DNA of 64,000 nucleotides from Tritrichomonas musculus (taxonomy: Eukaryota; Parabasalia; Tritrichomonadida; Tritrichomonadidae): NCBI GenBank assembly GCA_039105265.1, contig JAPFFF010000024.1, forward strand, positions 310,001 to 374,000, written 5' to 3'. The translations under genes and the position numbers were made by a program. The notes below the pieces were generated by a model. That model was given only the letters and a program-made list of their open reading frames with translations. It did not search any database and was not told the DNA's origin. This document shows positions 33,601 through 42,488 of the stretch, in pieces. Position 1 is the stretch's first letter. Every line of letters starts with the position of its first letter.

Positions 33601-34933
33601 TTCAATGATATCTCATCCATTTCAAGACGATATGAAAATAATAACTGATGTGAATCATCCTCCACGACTTTGCTATCTCCGTGCTATTTATTTGTTCTCT
33701 TTAAATTACTTGTTATATAATGCAAAAACAATTTCTGGACATCTAAAAAGCTTGGGAAAATTCTTGTCAGATGGAGTTTTTGCTTTGAAATTCATGGACT
33801 TAATCAAAACTCAAAATTCCAGTAGTAACCTGTGTTTGACCATTGATAGACAAAAAGGGCATGATTATCGAAATGGCATCAACAATTTGGAACAAAATTC
33901 AATGATTGCTCAATTTTCTAATGAACATATTAGAAATCCAAATAATTTCCGAAATCCTGAAAGGCCATTTCATATTAGTTATAAAAATGAACAAGGAGTT
34001 GATGCCGGCGGTTTGATGCGTGACTTTTTCACAGAGTTGATAACGGACATTAAAACACCACGAGTTGGCTTATTCATTCAAACGCCAAATGGTCGAAATC
34101 ATGAAGGAAATTATCAAGATTGTATTGTTCCTTCGCCAGCGCCAGAAATCAGTAAAAGTGACAAATATTACCAGTCAATTGGTGCTTTAATTGCAATTGC
34201 AATTCGAACTGAAATGAAACAACCAGACTTGATTTTCCCTCCTTTCTTTTGGCATTTCATTATCACTAGCCAATTAAAAATTGATGACATTTATGAAATT
34301 GACAAGTCATATAAAGATGTGACATCAAATTTACTTCACATGGCAAGTGAAATGACCGAAGAAGAATTTGAAAATTCAATGTCATCGATTTCAATTTTAA
34401 ACATAAGAGGAAATCCAATTATGAATTCATCATCGATCCGTTTATCGAAGTCAAATTGTGAACGTTTCATCGCAATTTGCAATGAAACTCGTGTGAATGA
34501 ATTGATCAATCCTTTGTCAAAAATAAAAAGCGGTTTTTGGCAAAATTTGAACATTCAACCTCCTCCTTTCGTAACTCCTTCATTGATCGAGTTAATGGCT
34601 TGTGGAAATAGAATTATAACTGCTGAGGATCTCATCGCTGCAATAACTTTTAGATATATTCCTCAGGAACAGAAGAATTATTTCTTGGAAGTCGTAAGAA
34701 GAATGACAAATGATGAGAGAAAGAAACTGTTGCTTTTTTCAACTGGTTTGAATTCATTGACAAGCAGAGGATTGACCGTTGATTTCTTGGGATCTGATGA
34801 TCATCAAAATCGTCTGCCAACGGCTTCAACATGCTTCTTTTCTCTTCATTTGCCTTCTTTTTCAAGCGCAGACAGAATGTATAATGCTTTTATCATCGCA
34901 ATTAATGAAACTGGTACATTTGAAAATGCTTAG
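30695..34933 (+). CDS. C-terminal half with HECT ubiquitin ligase domain
   Basis: The frame is the same as that of 26606-30676 and is separated from it only by one TAA. It has no ATG near its start (it opens with QFYKHELDISSDLK after the stop), so it is not an independent gene. It contains a SPRY-like beta-sandwich region (about residues 105-250), helical repeats and a C-terminal HECT domain. The domain shows ISYKNEQGVDAGGLMRDFF, YYQSIGALIAIAIRTEM and the active-site loop LPTASTCFFSLHLP, with the catalytic Cys codon at 34832-34834 and the usual short tail after it. HECT enzymes carry ubiquitin on this Cys before passing it to substrate. The motif is complete, so the domain looks functional if it is translated. 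Confidence 0.85.
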   Translation: MDISSDLKSSEIIQYNLSLLKDFELPYSLFKKALNIDQSHSPFSLFKLYALHCVKENILDSENGKEFSEIFFNKIRNRPFKNFIFSDHLPMITSLLRKSLILQTDGIFTNSLAKPKFFHASFTNIVFENDYLLTDTTFKSDLSPHVFVSSVINEANPVYLSIRYEAKTQYFNFGIIAHSIEHDKKISITFSPQESKFFINGEKASDYHLTVDSTIECLYIPSKNLVCFADSNENTKVIFSCDLGQKLKCSFFVLPFPGTEINYNCDLNPQTGCFNYHQNKKFTKINQGVNTISLLFQKDYTEELEGIIHFTNDFKKEIYSKTEIAKNNEGINLPISKFFTCTTFKKLPETDLFMALYSNSYYYSLLFFCSSPVQLNKYIQIHDVSGTFNLIDSKLAIIENSNSIPAFNIQKYHNLPSEILNSYIIEACEFYQQEIMTFIAVQVFATSKNIYSSMKHFSMSSSAIVNFITSVLFLLEPIKFSNLNDAKSPIEFSEFNGFESCSKTDLYEYFTALTKIINFINENDKEKFTYKWFKRLQKDFRSKYMHFVSQKNSSIVNVRSSIIDSYQTFDLEDVSGWIVFPYKFGCYKMPPLLINHLIYPKQASDRGNYSYSEGKILKIKANYLSSSNSGGDNLITFGIIPISNKSNESLFFSFYHLAVSFKYFVLFAKNNMPDKMRSQIWKLVIKSIIAGSPFFYSHLFAVLSFLQKEIPIDFTPENITMFNSLIFSRHIINNLSIQYVIQDLVMSMNVEKSKKIEHYIFDLDERPPHLSVFPIIPFNLESSSTSELLVDFISSILLYEDNENSRFPYYLIMGDWIDAFSNYPPSKVEAAGPNVAKVTFFDFVPSHFKLISKDLTLSGNVYISKTNNFQNCTKIYPNNCIETGAPSFIDGVVKLTDPEVFYVKYKDIPTIPNLDKCIVFSNSFVDRCSDFVYTFKSLFESDIKDFTTKFTQKDDHNIMDKLAHKIRCASMISHPFQDDMKIITDVNHPPRLCYLRAIYLFSLNYLLYNAKTISGHLKSLGKFLSDGVFALKFMDLIKTQNSSSNLCLTIDRQKGHDYRNGINNLEQNSMIAQFSNEHIRNPNNFRNPERPFHISYKNEQGVDAGGLMRDFFTELITDIKTPRVGLFIQTPNGRNHEGNYQDCIVPSPAPEISKSDKYYQSIGALIAIAIRTEMKQPDLIFPPFFWHFIITSQLKIDDIYEIDKSYKDVTSNLLHMASEMTEEEFENSMSSISILNIRGNPIMNSSSIRLSKSNCERFIAICNETRVNELINPLSKIKSGFWQNLNIQPPPFVTPSLIELMACGNRIITAEDLIAAITFRYIPQEQKNYFLEVVRRMTNDERKKLLLFSTGLNSLTSRGLTVDFLGSDDHQNRLPTASTCFFSLHLPSFSSADRMYNAFIIAINETGTFENA

Positions 34934-35228
34934 TTAATGAAAATAACATCTGTTACATCCTGTAACAAAAAATACTAGCTGCTTATATATAAAATGGTAA
35001 AAAACAGTTTTGTTTAACTTTTTGTGTAAAAAACTATATTATCATCCCACTTTTTGAATTTATAAACTATTTAAAAAGTGGAGGTGCTGATTTTTTGAAG
35101 ATTTTTTCGGAAGGATTTTCACTTTTTGAATTAGACTCAGAAAAGAATAATTATATTTGAGTTGATTAAATTGAAATAATTCAATGAATAATTTTGAGTT
35201 TTCAGAATCCTGAACCCTTTTTATTACC
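34934..35228. other. Intergenic region after the HECT gene
   Basis: Short AT-rich spacer with a small imperfect hairpin just after the stop (CTGTTACATCCTGTAACA). Nothing else is recognised. Confidence 0.45.
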
Positions 35229-35940
35229 TTGTTATCAAATCAAACATCACCCATATATTCTTTTAGCCAGAATTATAATGGAATAATTAAAACCTCCTTT
35301 TATTATTCACGTTTTTTAAATTTGTTCACGAATGTTGTTGTTTCATATAATATCAAATATCAAACATTTTTCAAAAAAAGTCTATTTTCAAATTTATTAA
35401 AAACACCTCTGAAATTTGTTACAAAATATGATTGTTGAATTGATTCGTCAAAAAGTAATGTCCAGATGTCTATATTTAATAATACCATTGCGGTTTCTAA
35501 TTTTTCAGACAGTTGGTTAAACAAAAGAGCTTATTTCATATCAGAGTGTGGGAATATATCAATATATTATTGCACATTCATTAAAAGCTACAGCTTAAAT
35601 GAAAATGGAGGTTCTTTACTAGTTACTCAGGACTTATCTGTCATAATTTACGGCACATAATTTATTGACAGTCATACATCAATGAATCATGATTCAAAGA
35701 AAACGACGATATATCAATTATTAAATGTTCAATATTGTTGTTTTTCAGGCTGTTATCCAGAAACAAACAACGAAAAATTTTTTGGATTGGCACTTTTTTG
35801 TGCATAAAAAAAAACCGTACAGTTTATAAGCTTACTAGCAATCCACTGTGTTATCAAATTAAGAGATATTCGAAGAGATATTGTTTAGTCTATGATAATA
35901 ATATAGTTTATATGTTGATGACAGACTGTTTGATAGAATA
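35229..35940 (+). pseudogene. Relic of a beta-helix-type trichomonad surface protein
   Basis: Several consecutive plus-strand frames read like the repeated rungs of a right-handed beta helix, a pattern seen in Pmp-like trichomonad surface proteins: IYYCTFIKSYSLNENGGSLL, FIDSHTSMNHDSKK and LLNVQYCCFSGCYPETNN. Stops and shifts separate the pieces and no signal peptide or membrane anchor is left, so this is an internal fragment of a dead gene. The family call rests on the CTF-x-N-GG-type rung pattern only. Confidence 0.45.
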
Positions 35941-36189
35941 AAGAATATTAATAAGATTATATTGCTTAAACTATTATTATAACAAAATTAATCAAAGTTA
36001 AATATTTGCTTATTACGATCAGTATTTGAATTCAAAAATCATCATTATATTATGGGAATATATTGTTTCCTAACTCATAAAATATATCATAATTAATAGT
36101 TTAAATTTGCAATCTATCTTTAAATAAAATTTTTTAATTTTAGTCTCATTTTTTATCAATTAAAAAATTTATATTCGATAAAAAAATTA

Positions 36190-36241
36190 ATAATTTTGTT
36201 ATCAAATAATTGATATCGATTATCAAGATATAACAAGCCTA
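36190..36241. mobile_element. Right-end fragment of the TAGGCTTGTTA hAT-like MITE
   Basis: The stretch with ATTGATATCGATTATCAAGA ending TAACAAGCCTA matches the right part of the MITE at 23511-23968. I found no left end nearby, so this is a truncated copy. The rest of 35941-36759 is AT-rich spacer without a recognised gene. Confidence 0.55.
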
Positions 36242-36759
36242 ATAATAAGGGCTGAAAAAATATATTTTACTATTTTTTAAAACTTTAAATTATATTTTCA
36301 AATATTTGATCGCGAAAATCATAAAGAATAAGACAAAATTAAGAATGATTAAATTATAAAAGCTTCTTGAATAATCTTTTTTCTTTATATTTTAAGATAA
36401 TATATGCATAGATTTATATATGTGTTTTTTTAATGAGTTTACATAAAAAAACTTCTATCATATATAGCCAAGTAGCATTCATCTCCTAAAACTTGGTCAT
36501 TGGAGTTTCAATTAATAGTAATTATTAGGACCAAATTGAGGAAGTGCTTTGCTAATTTATTTTTCTAAATTTATTATAAAAATTATTTTTTTTTTTATAA
36601 CATATTTGCAATACTCTATATCCTTTACATTAAGAACATTTTCAGGTTTAAAATAGCTTATTATATATCTATCATATTAAAATATTTTTTTTTTATCAAT
36701 AAGTATTTTTTCAAAATGAAGCTATATATCGGAAGGTATAATACTATAGGCAATATTTA

Positions 36760-38559
36760 GGGGAACTTTTTTTGGCCCCCAAAAATTGAAAGGAAAAATG
36801 GGGGAAAAAATGTAAAAATGTGTTTTTTAGCCCCCACTTTTTTGATAACTTTTTCAATTGAAAATAATCGTAAATTTAATTTAAAAAAAGAGCAAAAAAA
36901 GCATATTAAAATAAAATAAATGCAAAAAAAAGGAAGTTATGTGTTAAAAAACATATAAAGATAAAAATAAAACGAAAATTTCTAAAAAAAATCAATAATT
37001 CTTGATGATTACTCTATAAAGAATATCTATTTAATGATAGATAGAATAAAAAGGGAAAGAATCATTAACTCATAATGGAAATTATATATTATCTCAAAAA
37101 AAGCCATAAAGCTGGTGTTTATATTCACATGAATAAATTATTATATTTCATATTCATTATAAAAATATGAAAGTATAATGTCTGGTTTAAGTTTAAGATC
37201 ATTTTGGGCAAAAAGAAAATGCTGCTTCATTAAATAATTTAATTAAAATTGATACTAAATAAGAATTAGGGTGTTTCTTTTATTACAAAAAATTTTGTGA
37301 GAATATATGGTTGTAATAGAAACTTTTTGAAAACACTCTGACCATATAAACTATCAAAAATATAAAAAAAAATCGTTTAGCAAAAGCAAAATAAAGTCGT
37401 TTAGTTTTTTTTAATAAGCAACAAAAATAATTAAAAATAGAGAAATTCTTTGGTGAATAAAATAATAAACGATATTCGAAAATAATTACACATATATAAC
37501 CAAAAACGCAAGAAAAATTTTTAGAATATATAATCTTTGATTAAACAAAACATTATATATAGAGAAAATATTATAAATAAAACCTTTAATCATTTTATTT
37601 CTATCAAATTCAAGAGATAAGATGTCATTTTTACCTATAAATAGAGATAAATAATAATATCTTTTTTTTATTTTCAACAAATTCTATTTATTTATTTAGT
37701 AATATGCATATAGGAGCAACAAAGAAAAAATATTTTGGGAAATACTTGCGAAATGTAAAGTCTATGGGATGAAAAACACTTATGAATAAAAAAAATTGGG
37801 GGCTAAAATACAACTTTCAATAAAAAAATAAACAAAAAATAAACGTGATAAAACGAAACTATTTTCTTCAAAAATGTTAATGCGTTATATATGTTATTAT
37901 ACATCATATATAAAAATTAATAAAGTAATAAATTTAAAATTTGTGACATACATTCCAAAGATAATTGCAAAACATTGATTTTTTTTACATTATCTACGTT
38001 TTTCTCAAATAAAAACAAACAAAAAATAAAAATAAAGAGTTTTAACAAATAAGTAATATATGAAAAGTTATTTTATTTTATTTATAATCAATCAATGTTA
38101 ATTTAAAAATGTTCAAAAAAATCTGAATAATTCAATGAAAGCATTCAAAAAGTTATGAAATTCAAAGAAAATAATAATCCAAAATCCTATGTGCCAATAG
38201 GTCAGATTTTAACATATTTGTTTTATCTCCTAAGGACAAATTTAAGCATCATAAAATAGATCAGTCTCGAAGACGAATAATGAAAATAAAATTGAGAGTA
38301 TAACGATCATTTAAAAAATACAATTATCTTGCAAAATAATTCGTAAAATTATGTTTTTATCTTAAATATAATATTATAAATATTTTACTTAAATAATATA
38401 TTATTATTCATTCATATAAAAAACAAAATTGTTAAAAATAAATGAATTTTGGAAAATACGTTTTTTTGAAACTTTTGCGTTTTATTACGTTTCAAAAAAT
38501 CATTTAGCCCCAAAAAAGAAATGTGATATGAAAAATGGGGGCTAGAATGCATTTTCCCC
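36760..38559. mobile_element. DNA transposon with 8-bp target duplication, GGGGAA ends
   Basis: The left end GGGGAACTTTTTTTGGCCCCC and the complement of the right end, GGGGAAAATGCATTC then TAGCCCCC, form imperfect inverted repeats with a matching outer GGGGAA and inner GCCCCC block. The flanks carry AATATTTA exactly duplicated (36752-36759 and 38560-38567), an 8-bp duplication of hAT type. The 1,800-bp interior is very AT-rich and has no transposase I can recognise. Confidence 0.65.
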
Positions 38560-38623
38560 AATATTTAATATGTCGATATAAATGGAATAAATATATTTTT
38601 ATGAAATAATGAATACTGTAATT

Positions 38624-38729
38624 TAAAAAAAAAAAAACGTATACTTTTTGAGATGTTTTTGACAGATGGTTTGATCTATCATAAAAAATAATCATAAAAA
38701 TCTCAAAAAGTATACGTTTTTTTTTTTTT
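38624..38729. repeat. Short palindromic MITE-like repeat upstream of a surface gene
   Basis: The arms ACGTATACTTTTTGAGAT and its complement are extended by A/T runs and enclose about 45 bp containing TTTGATCTATCATAAAAAAT. It ends about 115 bp before the start of the membrane-protein gene. A diverged copy of its right half lies at about 45030-45096, just beyond the other end of the same gene. Confidence 0.65.
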
Positions 38730-38808
38730 CAGTACTTTTTAGAAATAAAATTGAGAATCTAATTGAAATAATCGAAAAATATGAAATTTCAATTGAGATA
38801 AATATTTT

Positions 38809-38813
38809 TCATT
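38809..38813 (+). promoter_or_regulatory. Initiator-like site of the large membrane-protein gene
   Basis: TCATT in the context TTTTTCATTG fits the trichomonad Initiator pattern and would give a 36-nt leader to the ATG at 38847. The motif is short, so the call is tentative. Confidence 0.3.
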
Positions 38814-38846
38814 GTTAGTTTTTTGTTATAAATAAATCAAGTTCAA

Positions 38847-41800
38847 ATGTTTTTCTTGATTTCTTTCGTATTAGCAAATAATTATTGTGTTGGTGAATCA
38901 GAAGAAAGCTGCAAAAATATGTGCAAAAATATCGAAACAAATTTTGATGTTTTTTTTGATGAAATACCAGAAGATGACATATTTGATCCTAACGATGAAC
39001 GAATTCACAACATATTTATTGCGGATAATGTCACATATTACAATTCAAAACATAATTTTATTTTTTGCGATCCTTCAATATATTTAGTTTATCCGGAAAT
39101 GGTTGAAAAAATGATCATAAAAGATGGTATTTATGTAAATTCGAACGAACGACTTAAGAATGTTCCGTTATATTTTGAATTTGATTATTATTCCTATATC
39201 CAAGTTGAAACTGACGAAAAATCAAATATAAAACCATTTATTATATACAGCATCTATTTTTCTGATTATTACTTTTCCAACTTTGCAGTTAGATTTTTGA
39301 CAGATATATTTCCAGAAAATTTAGTGACAATATCAACATATCAAGGATATAAAGTTGGCATTGTCGGAAAGACATCTTATTTAGAAAAATTATTTGCAAA
39401 TCCAGAAATAATTGATACTAATAAAGATATTCCTTATTATTGTCTTTCAGATAAAGAAAACAAATGCGAAAAATATAGTTCTTTATACGATCTCATTCAA
39501 ATCGACTCAATTTCAGATTTAAAATTCTTTAGTTCTTACATTCTTATTGTTGATACATCAGAACAAGTTGTTGTAAGTTCCTATTGCCGTCGTGATTATA
39601 TTCATATAATTGGAATGGAAGGCTCCGATGTTACTTATTATCCAAACTTTCAGCCAGACGATGGCGACTTTTATGCAATTATGCACGATGATTTCATTGA
39701 AATGATGAATGTATTATATGAAGGAGAAGGAAAATTTACTTTTTCTCCTTCATATAACTTTTCTCTCTTTGCAACAACAAAAACGTATAAATATGATTTT
39801 ACAATCAAGAGTAGGGAACCATTTAAGAAGCATAAATCGTACATTTATCCGTTAAAAGAAGACTATCAAATTGTTCTTGATAAAAAAATCAATGTTCCTG
39901 AATACTCTTTGTTCCATGGTCCAAAATATTTGTCTGGTTTATTCGAGCCTGGAAAGTTTATCGATAAAGATATATTTTTCGATGTAACAGTCGATACATT
40001 GAGAGAAGTTGAATATCAAAATGTTACTTATTACTTCACAAAAGGCGACCATCAGATCCCAAAACATTGGAAAATGCCATGCAGATTCCAAGGAAACGAA
40101 CCAAATGAAACCAACTTCATATTTGACGATGTTTTCTTTTATACGGGAGAACAAATTGACAATTTCATCGATGTTAACATTTTCCCATCAACTTCATACA
40201 ACAAAATAACAATTAAGCCTGCTTCAACGTTTTATTTGAAATCATTCAAGAACATTTATAATAAGGAGATGATAGAAGAATACACGATTCTTGTTGAAAA
40301 AGATTTTTATATGACTGGAGAAGCTCACAATCCTTCCTATGATGCAAATGAAATTTCACATGATCAGTGTAAAATCAAGGGAAGTGGAACCATTCACTTC
40401 ACAAATGCAACATTTATGAATGATGTCAAAGAATTCTGCAAATATGATGACACGATTAAATTTCATCTTCAAAAAAACGAATGGAAAGATTACAATATTT
40501 GCCTTGGACAATATGACATTAATTCATGCAAAGCAGAAATCAAAGACATAAGTAAAGCTGGAAACGATGAATGGCTTTGGGCTAGACATTATAGAACAAT
40601 TGAATCTTTCATTACTTTCAACTATATTTATGTTGCTGATAAATATTTCTTTACTGATTGTGAGCTTCAATATTATCATAAATTAGCAATTACACCAAAA
40701 GCACATTTGACGATTCTGTATTCAAATTATTCTCAAATCACACTTTATAATGACCATGTTTCAATTTATTATGAAGATGCACTCATGGAAACTGAAATTT
40801 ATGGTCAAACTAGTACCTCAAGACTCACAATTATTCATCTTTATTACCACAGCCAAACTCTAAGTGATTACAATTATGAAGAAATCAGATCAAGCAAAGA
40901 AGCTTTCCAAATTTATTACAAACAACCATCAACTGGATTTAATATTCGCTTTTTCTTTAATTATGAAAAAGTTAAATTAATAATGAAATATGTTGAAAAT
41001 GTTGTTCCAAATTCAATAGAATTAGCTGGTAAATGCCAAATGTACATAAGAGAACCTTATTATGAAATGATGAGCATGTTTAAAGTATCCGGCACAATTG
41101 CTTTTTCTATTAATCCTGATAATGATTTTAAGATGATTTTGTTTTCAGATAAACCAATCGAATCAGATGATTTTATTGATTTTATTTGCATTTCTGAAAT
41201 TGATAAATTCAATGAATATGCGTCTTTTGCTGAAAAATCTCATATTTTCAAAGATATTTCATTGAATATCACAGGTAGAAATTATGGATACACTGTTTTT
41301 TTCTTTTATGGTGATATAACTATTTCAATGGACGTTTTAGATAATTCTACCATCACTTTTATTGATGATAAATTGCGTATAGCAAATAATTGCATTAAAA
41401 AAACAGATCGCTTTATTTGTACCTTTCTCTTTGAAAGTGAAAACAAATTCATTATTAATGTTAAAAATAGTCTTCAAATTTATTATTTTTCATTGAATAA
41501 AACGGCACCTTCAATTGATTTTAAGACTTCAATGCAATCTTTAGAGATATTTCCAAATGAATTAATTCAAAATTATGCAGAAAAGGATCTTAAAATCAAT
41601 TTGTTATCTCCAATTACAATTACTTCACCTGTTCCAAGATACTTGCAAGGTTTGTTTGGTTCAACACCAATTCAATTTTCCAAAAATTGGAGTTATTATC
41701 ATTTAAGTGAAGATGGAAAAGCATTATATAATGGTTTACAAGACTCCCTATCATTTTCAAATGTAAAAGATGATTCAAATTTACCTGATAATATTGTTTT

Positions 41801-42467
41801 AGCTGTTGGTAAAAATGATGTTTTATCGATTCCAACTACTTGGCAAAAAGATCACAACATTTATATTTATCAATATAAAGGAAGTGATTTAAAGTGTAAT
41901 TCAGCAACAAGCTTCTTTTTCTATCTAGAATGTTTAAAGATAAATGATAAATTCCAACTATTAGTTGGCTCTTTGTATTTCACAGTTCCAGAAATCATAT
42001 ATTTAGATACAATATTATCATATTACTATTATCTTGATATTTATTTGTATAATATTACTCTTGATATAACTGGTAATAAGCGAACAGATGTCTACATGAT
42101 CTATCCAAACTTTGCGACAAGAACTACAAAATTATGTAGGATTTATTCACGCGATCAATCATGCACATTAGCACTACATAGTGATGATGATTTTTACTCA
42201 TATTATACTATCAGAATATTGACAATAAGCAGTAATATTCATGTAACATACTGGGGAGAATTTGATCACATTTGTTATTCGTCAAAGAAAGAATTTGTAT
42301 CAAAATGTACAGGTGGTTATTATATAGCAACTGATTTAAATTCACTTTTTGCAGCTGTCAAAAGTTATCCTAAGTACACAATTCAAGTTGCTGAAGATTT
42401 AACAATTCCTTTTCCAACTCAAGATACATTTAACATAAGTCCAGTTAATGGAAAAATTCGAATTTGA
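38847..42467 (+). CDS. Large surface protein, ectodomain part (5' part of an interrupted gene)
   Basis: The 1,206 codons start with a signal peptide (MFFLISFVLANNYCVG). A long ectodomain rich in Tyr, Asp, Asn and beta-prone segments follows, with scattered Cys pairs and many N-glycosylation-type sites. I recognise no named domain, but such large type I surface proteins form families in trichomonads and are assumed to face the host or environment. The frame stops at TGA 42465-42467 after GKIRI and goes on in the same frame after it. It is therefore read as one ~1,942-residue gene with 42489-44675, which holds the membrane anchor. If translation does stop here the product would be secreted rather than anchored. 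Confidence 0.7.
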   Translation: MFFLISFVLANNYCVGESEESCKNMCKNIETNFDVFFDEIPEDDIFDPNDERIHNIFIADNVTYYNSKHNFIFCDPSIYLVYPEMVEKMIIKDGIYVNSNERLKNVPLYFEFDYYSYIQVETDEKSNIKPFIIYSIYFSDYYFSNFAVRFLTDIFPENLVTISTYQGYKVGIVGKTSYLEKLFANPEIIDTNKDIPYYCLSDKENKCEKYSSLYDLIQIDSISDLKFFSSYILIVDTSEQVVVSSYCRRDYIHIIGMEGSDVTYYPNFQPDDGDFYAIMHDDFIEMMNVLYEGEGKFTFSPSYNFSLFATTKTYKYDFTIKSREPFKKHKSYIYPLKEDYQIVLDKKINVPEYSLFHGPKYLSGLFEPGKFIDKDIFFDVTVDTLREVEYQNVTYYFTKGDHQIPKHWKMPCRFQGNEPNETNFIFDDVFFYTGEQIDNFIDVNIFPSTSYNKITIKPASTFYLKSFKNIYNKEMIEEYTILVEKDFYMTGEAHNPSYDANEISHDQCKIKGSGTIHFTNATFMNDVKEFCKYDDTIKFHLQKNEWKDYNICLGQYDINSCKAEIKDISKAGNDEWLWARHYRTIESFITFNYIYVADKYFFTDCELQYYHKLAITPKAHLTILYSNYSQITLYNDHVSIYYEDALMETEIYGQTSTSRLTIIHLYYHSQTLSDYNYEEIRSSKEAFQIYYKQPSTGFNIRFFFNYEKVKLIMKYVENVVPNSIELAGKCQMYIREPYYEMMSMFKVSGTIAFSINPDNDFKMILFSDKPIESDDFIDFICISEIDKFNEYASFAEKSHIFKDISLNITGRNYGYTVFFFYGDITISMDVLDNSTITFIDDKLRIANNCIKKTDRFICTFLFESENKFIINVKNSLQIYYFSLNKTAPSIDFKTSMQSLEIFPNELIQNYAEKDLKINLLSPITITSPVPRYLQGLFGSTPIQFSKNWSYYHLSEDGKALYNGLQDSLSFSNVKDDSNLPDNIVLAVGKNDVLSIPTTWQKDHNIYIYQYKGSDLKCNSATSFFFYLECLKINDKFQLLVGSLYFTVPEIIYLDTILSYYYYLDIYLYNITLDITGNKRTDVYMIYPNFATRTTKLCRIYSRDQSCTLALHSDDDFYSYYTIRILTISSNIHVTYWGEFDHICYSSKKEFVSKCTGGYYIATDLNSLFAAVKSYPKYTIQVAEDLTIPFPTQDTFNISPVNGKIRI

Positions 42468-42488
42468 TTACCTTACTCTGCAGAAAGA

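Noticed and set aside
30674-42467. Tiny introns as an explanation for the in-frame stops
   Set aside because: Neither stop lies between a GT(ATGT)-like donor and a nearby acceptor; the trichomonad intron motifs are absent.
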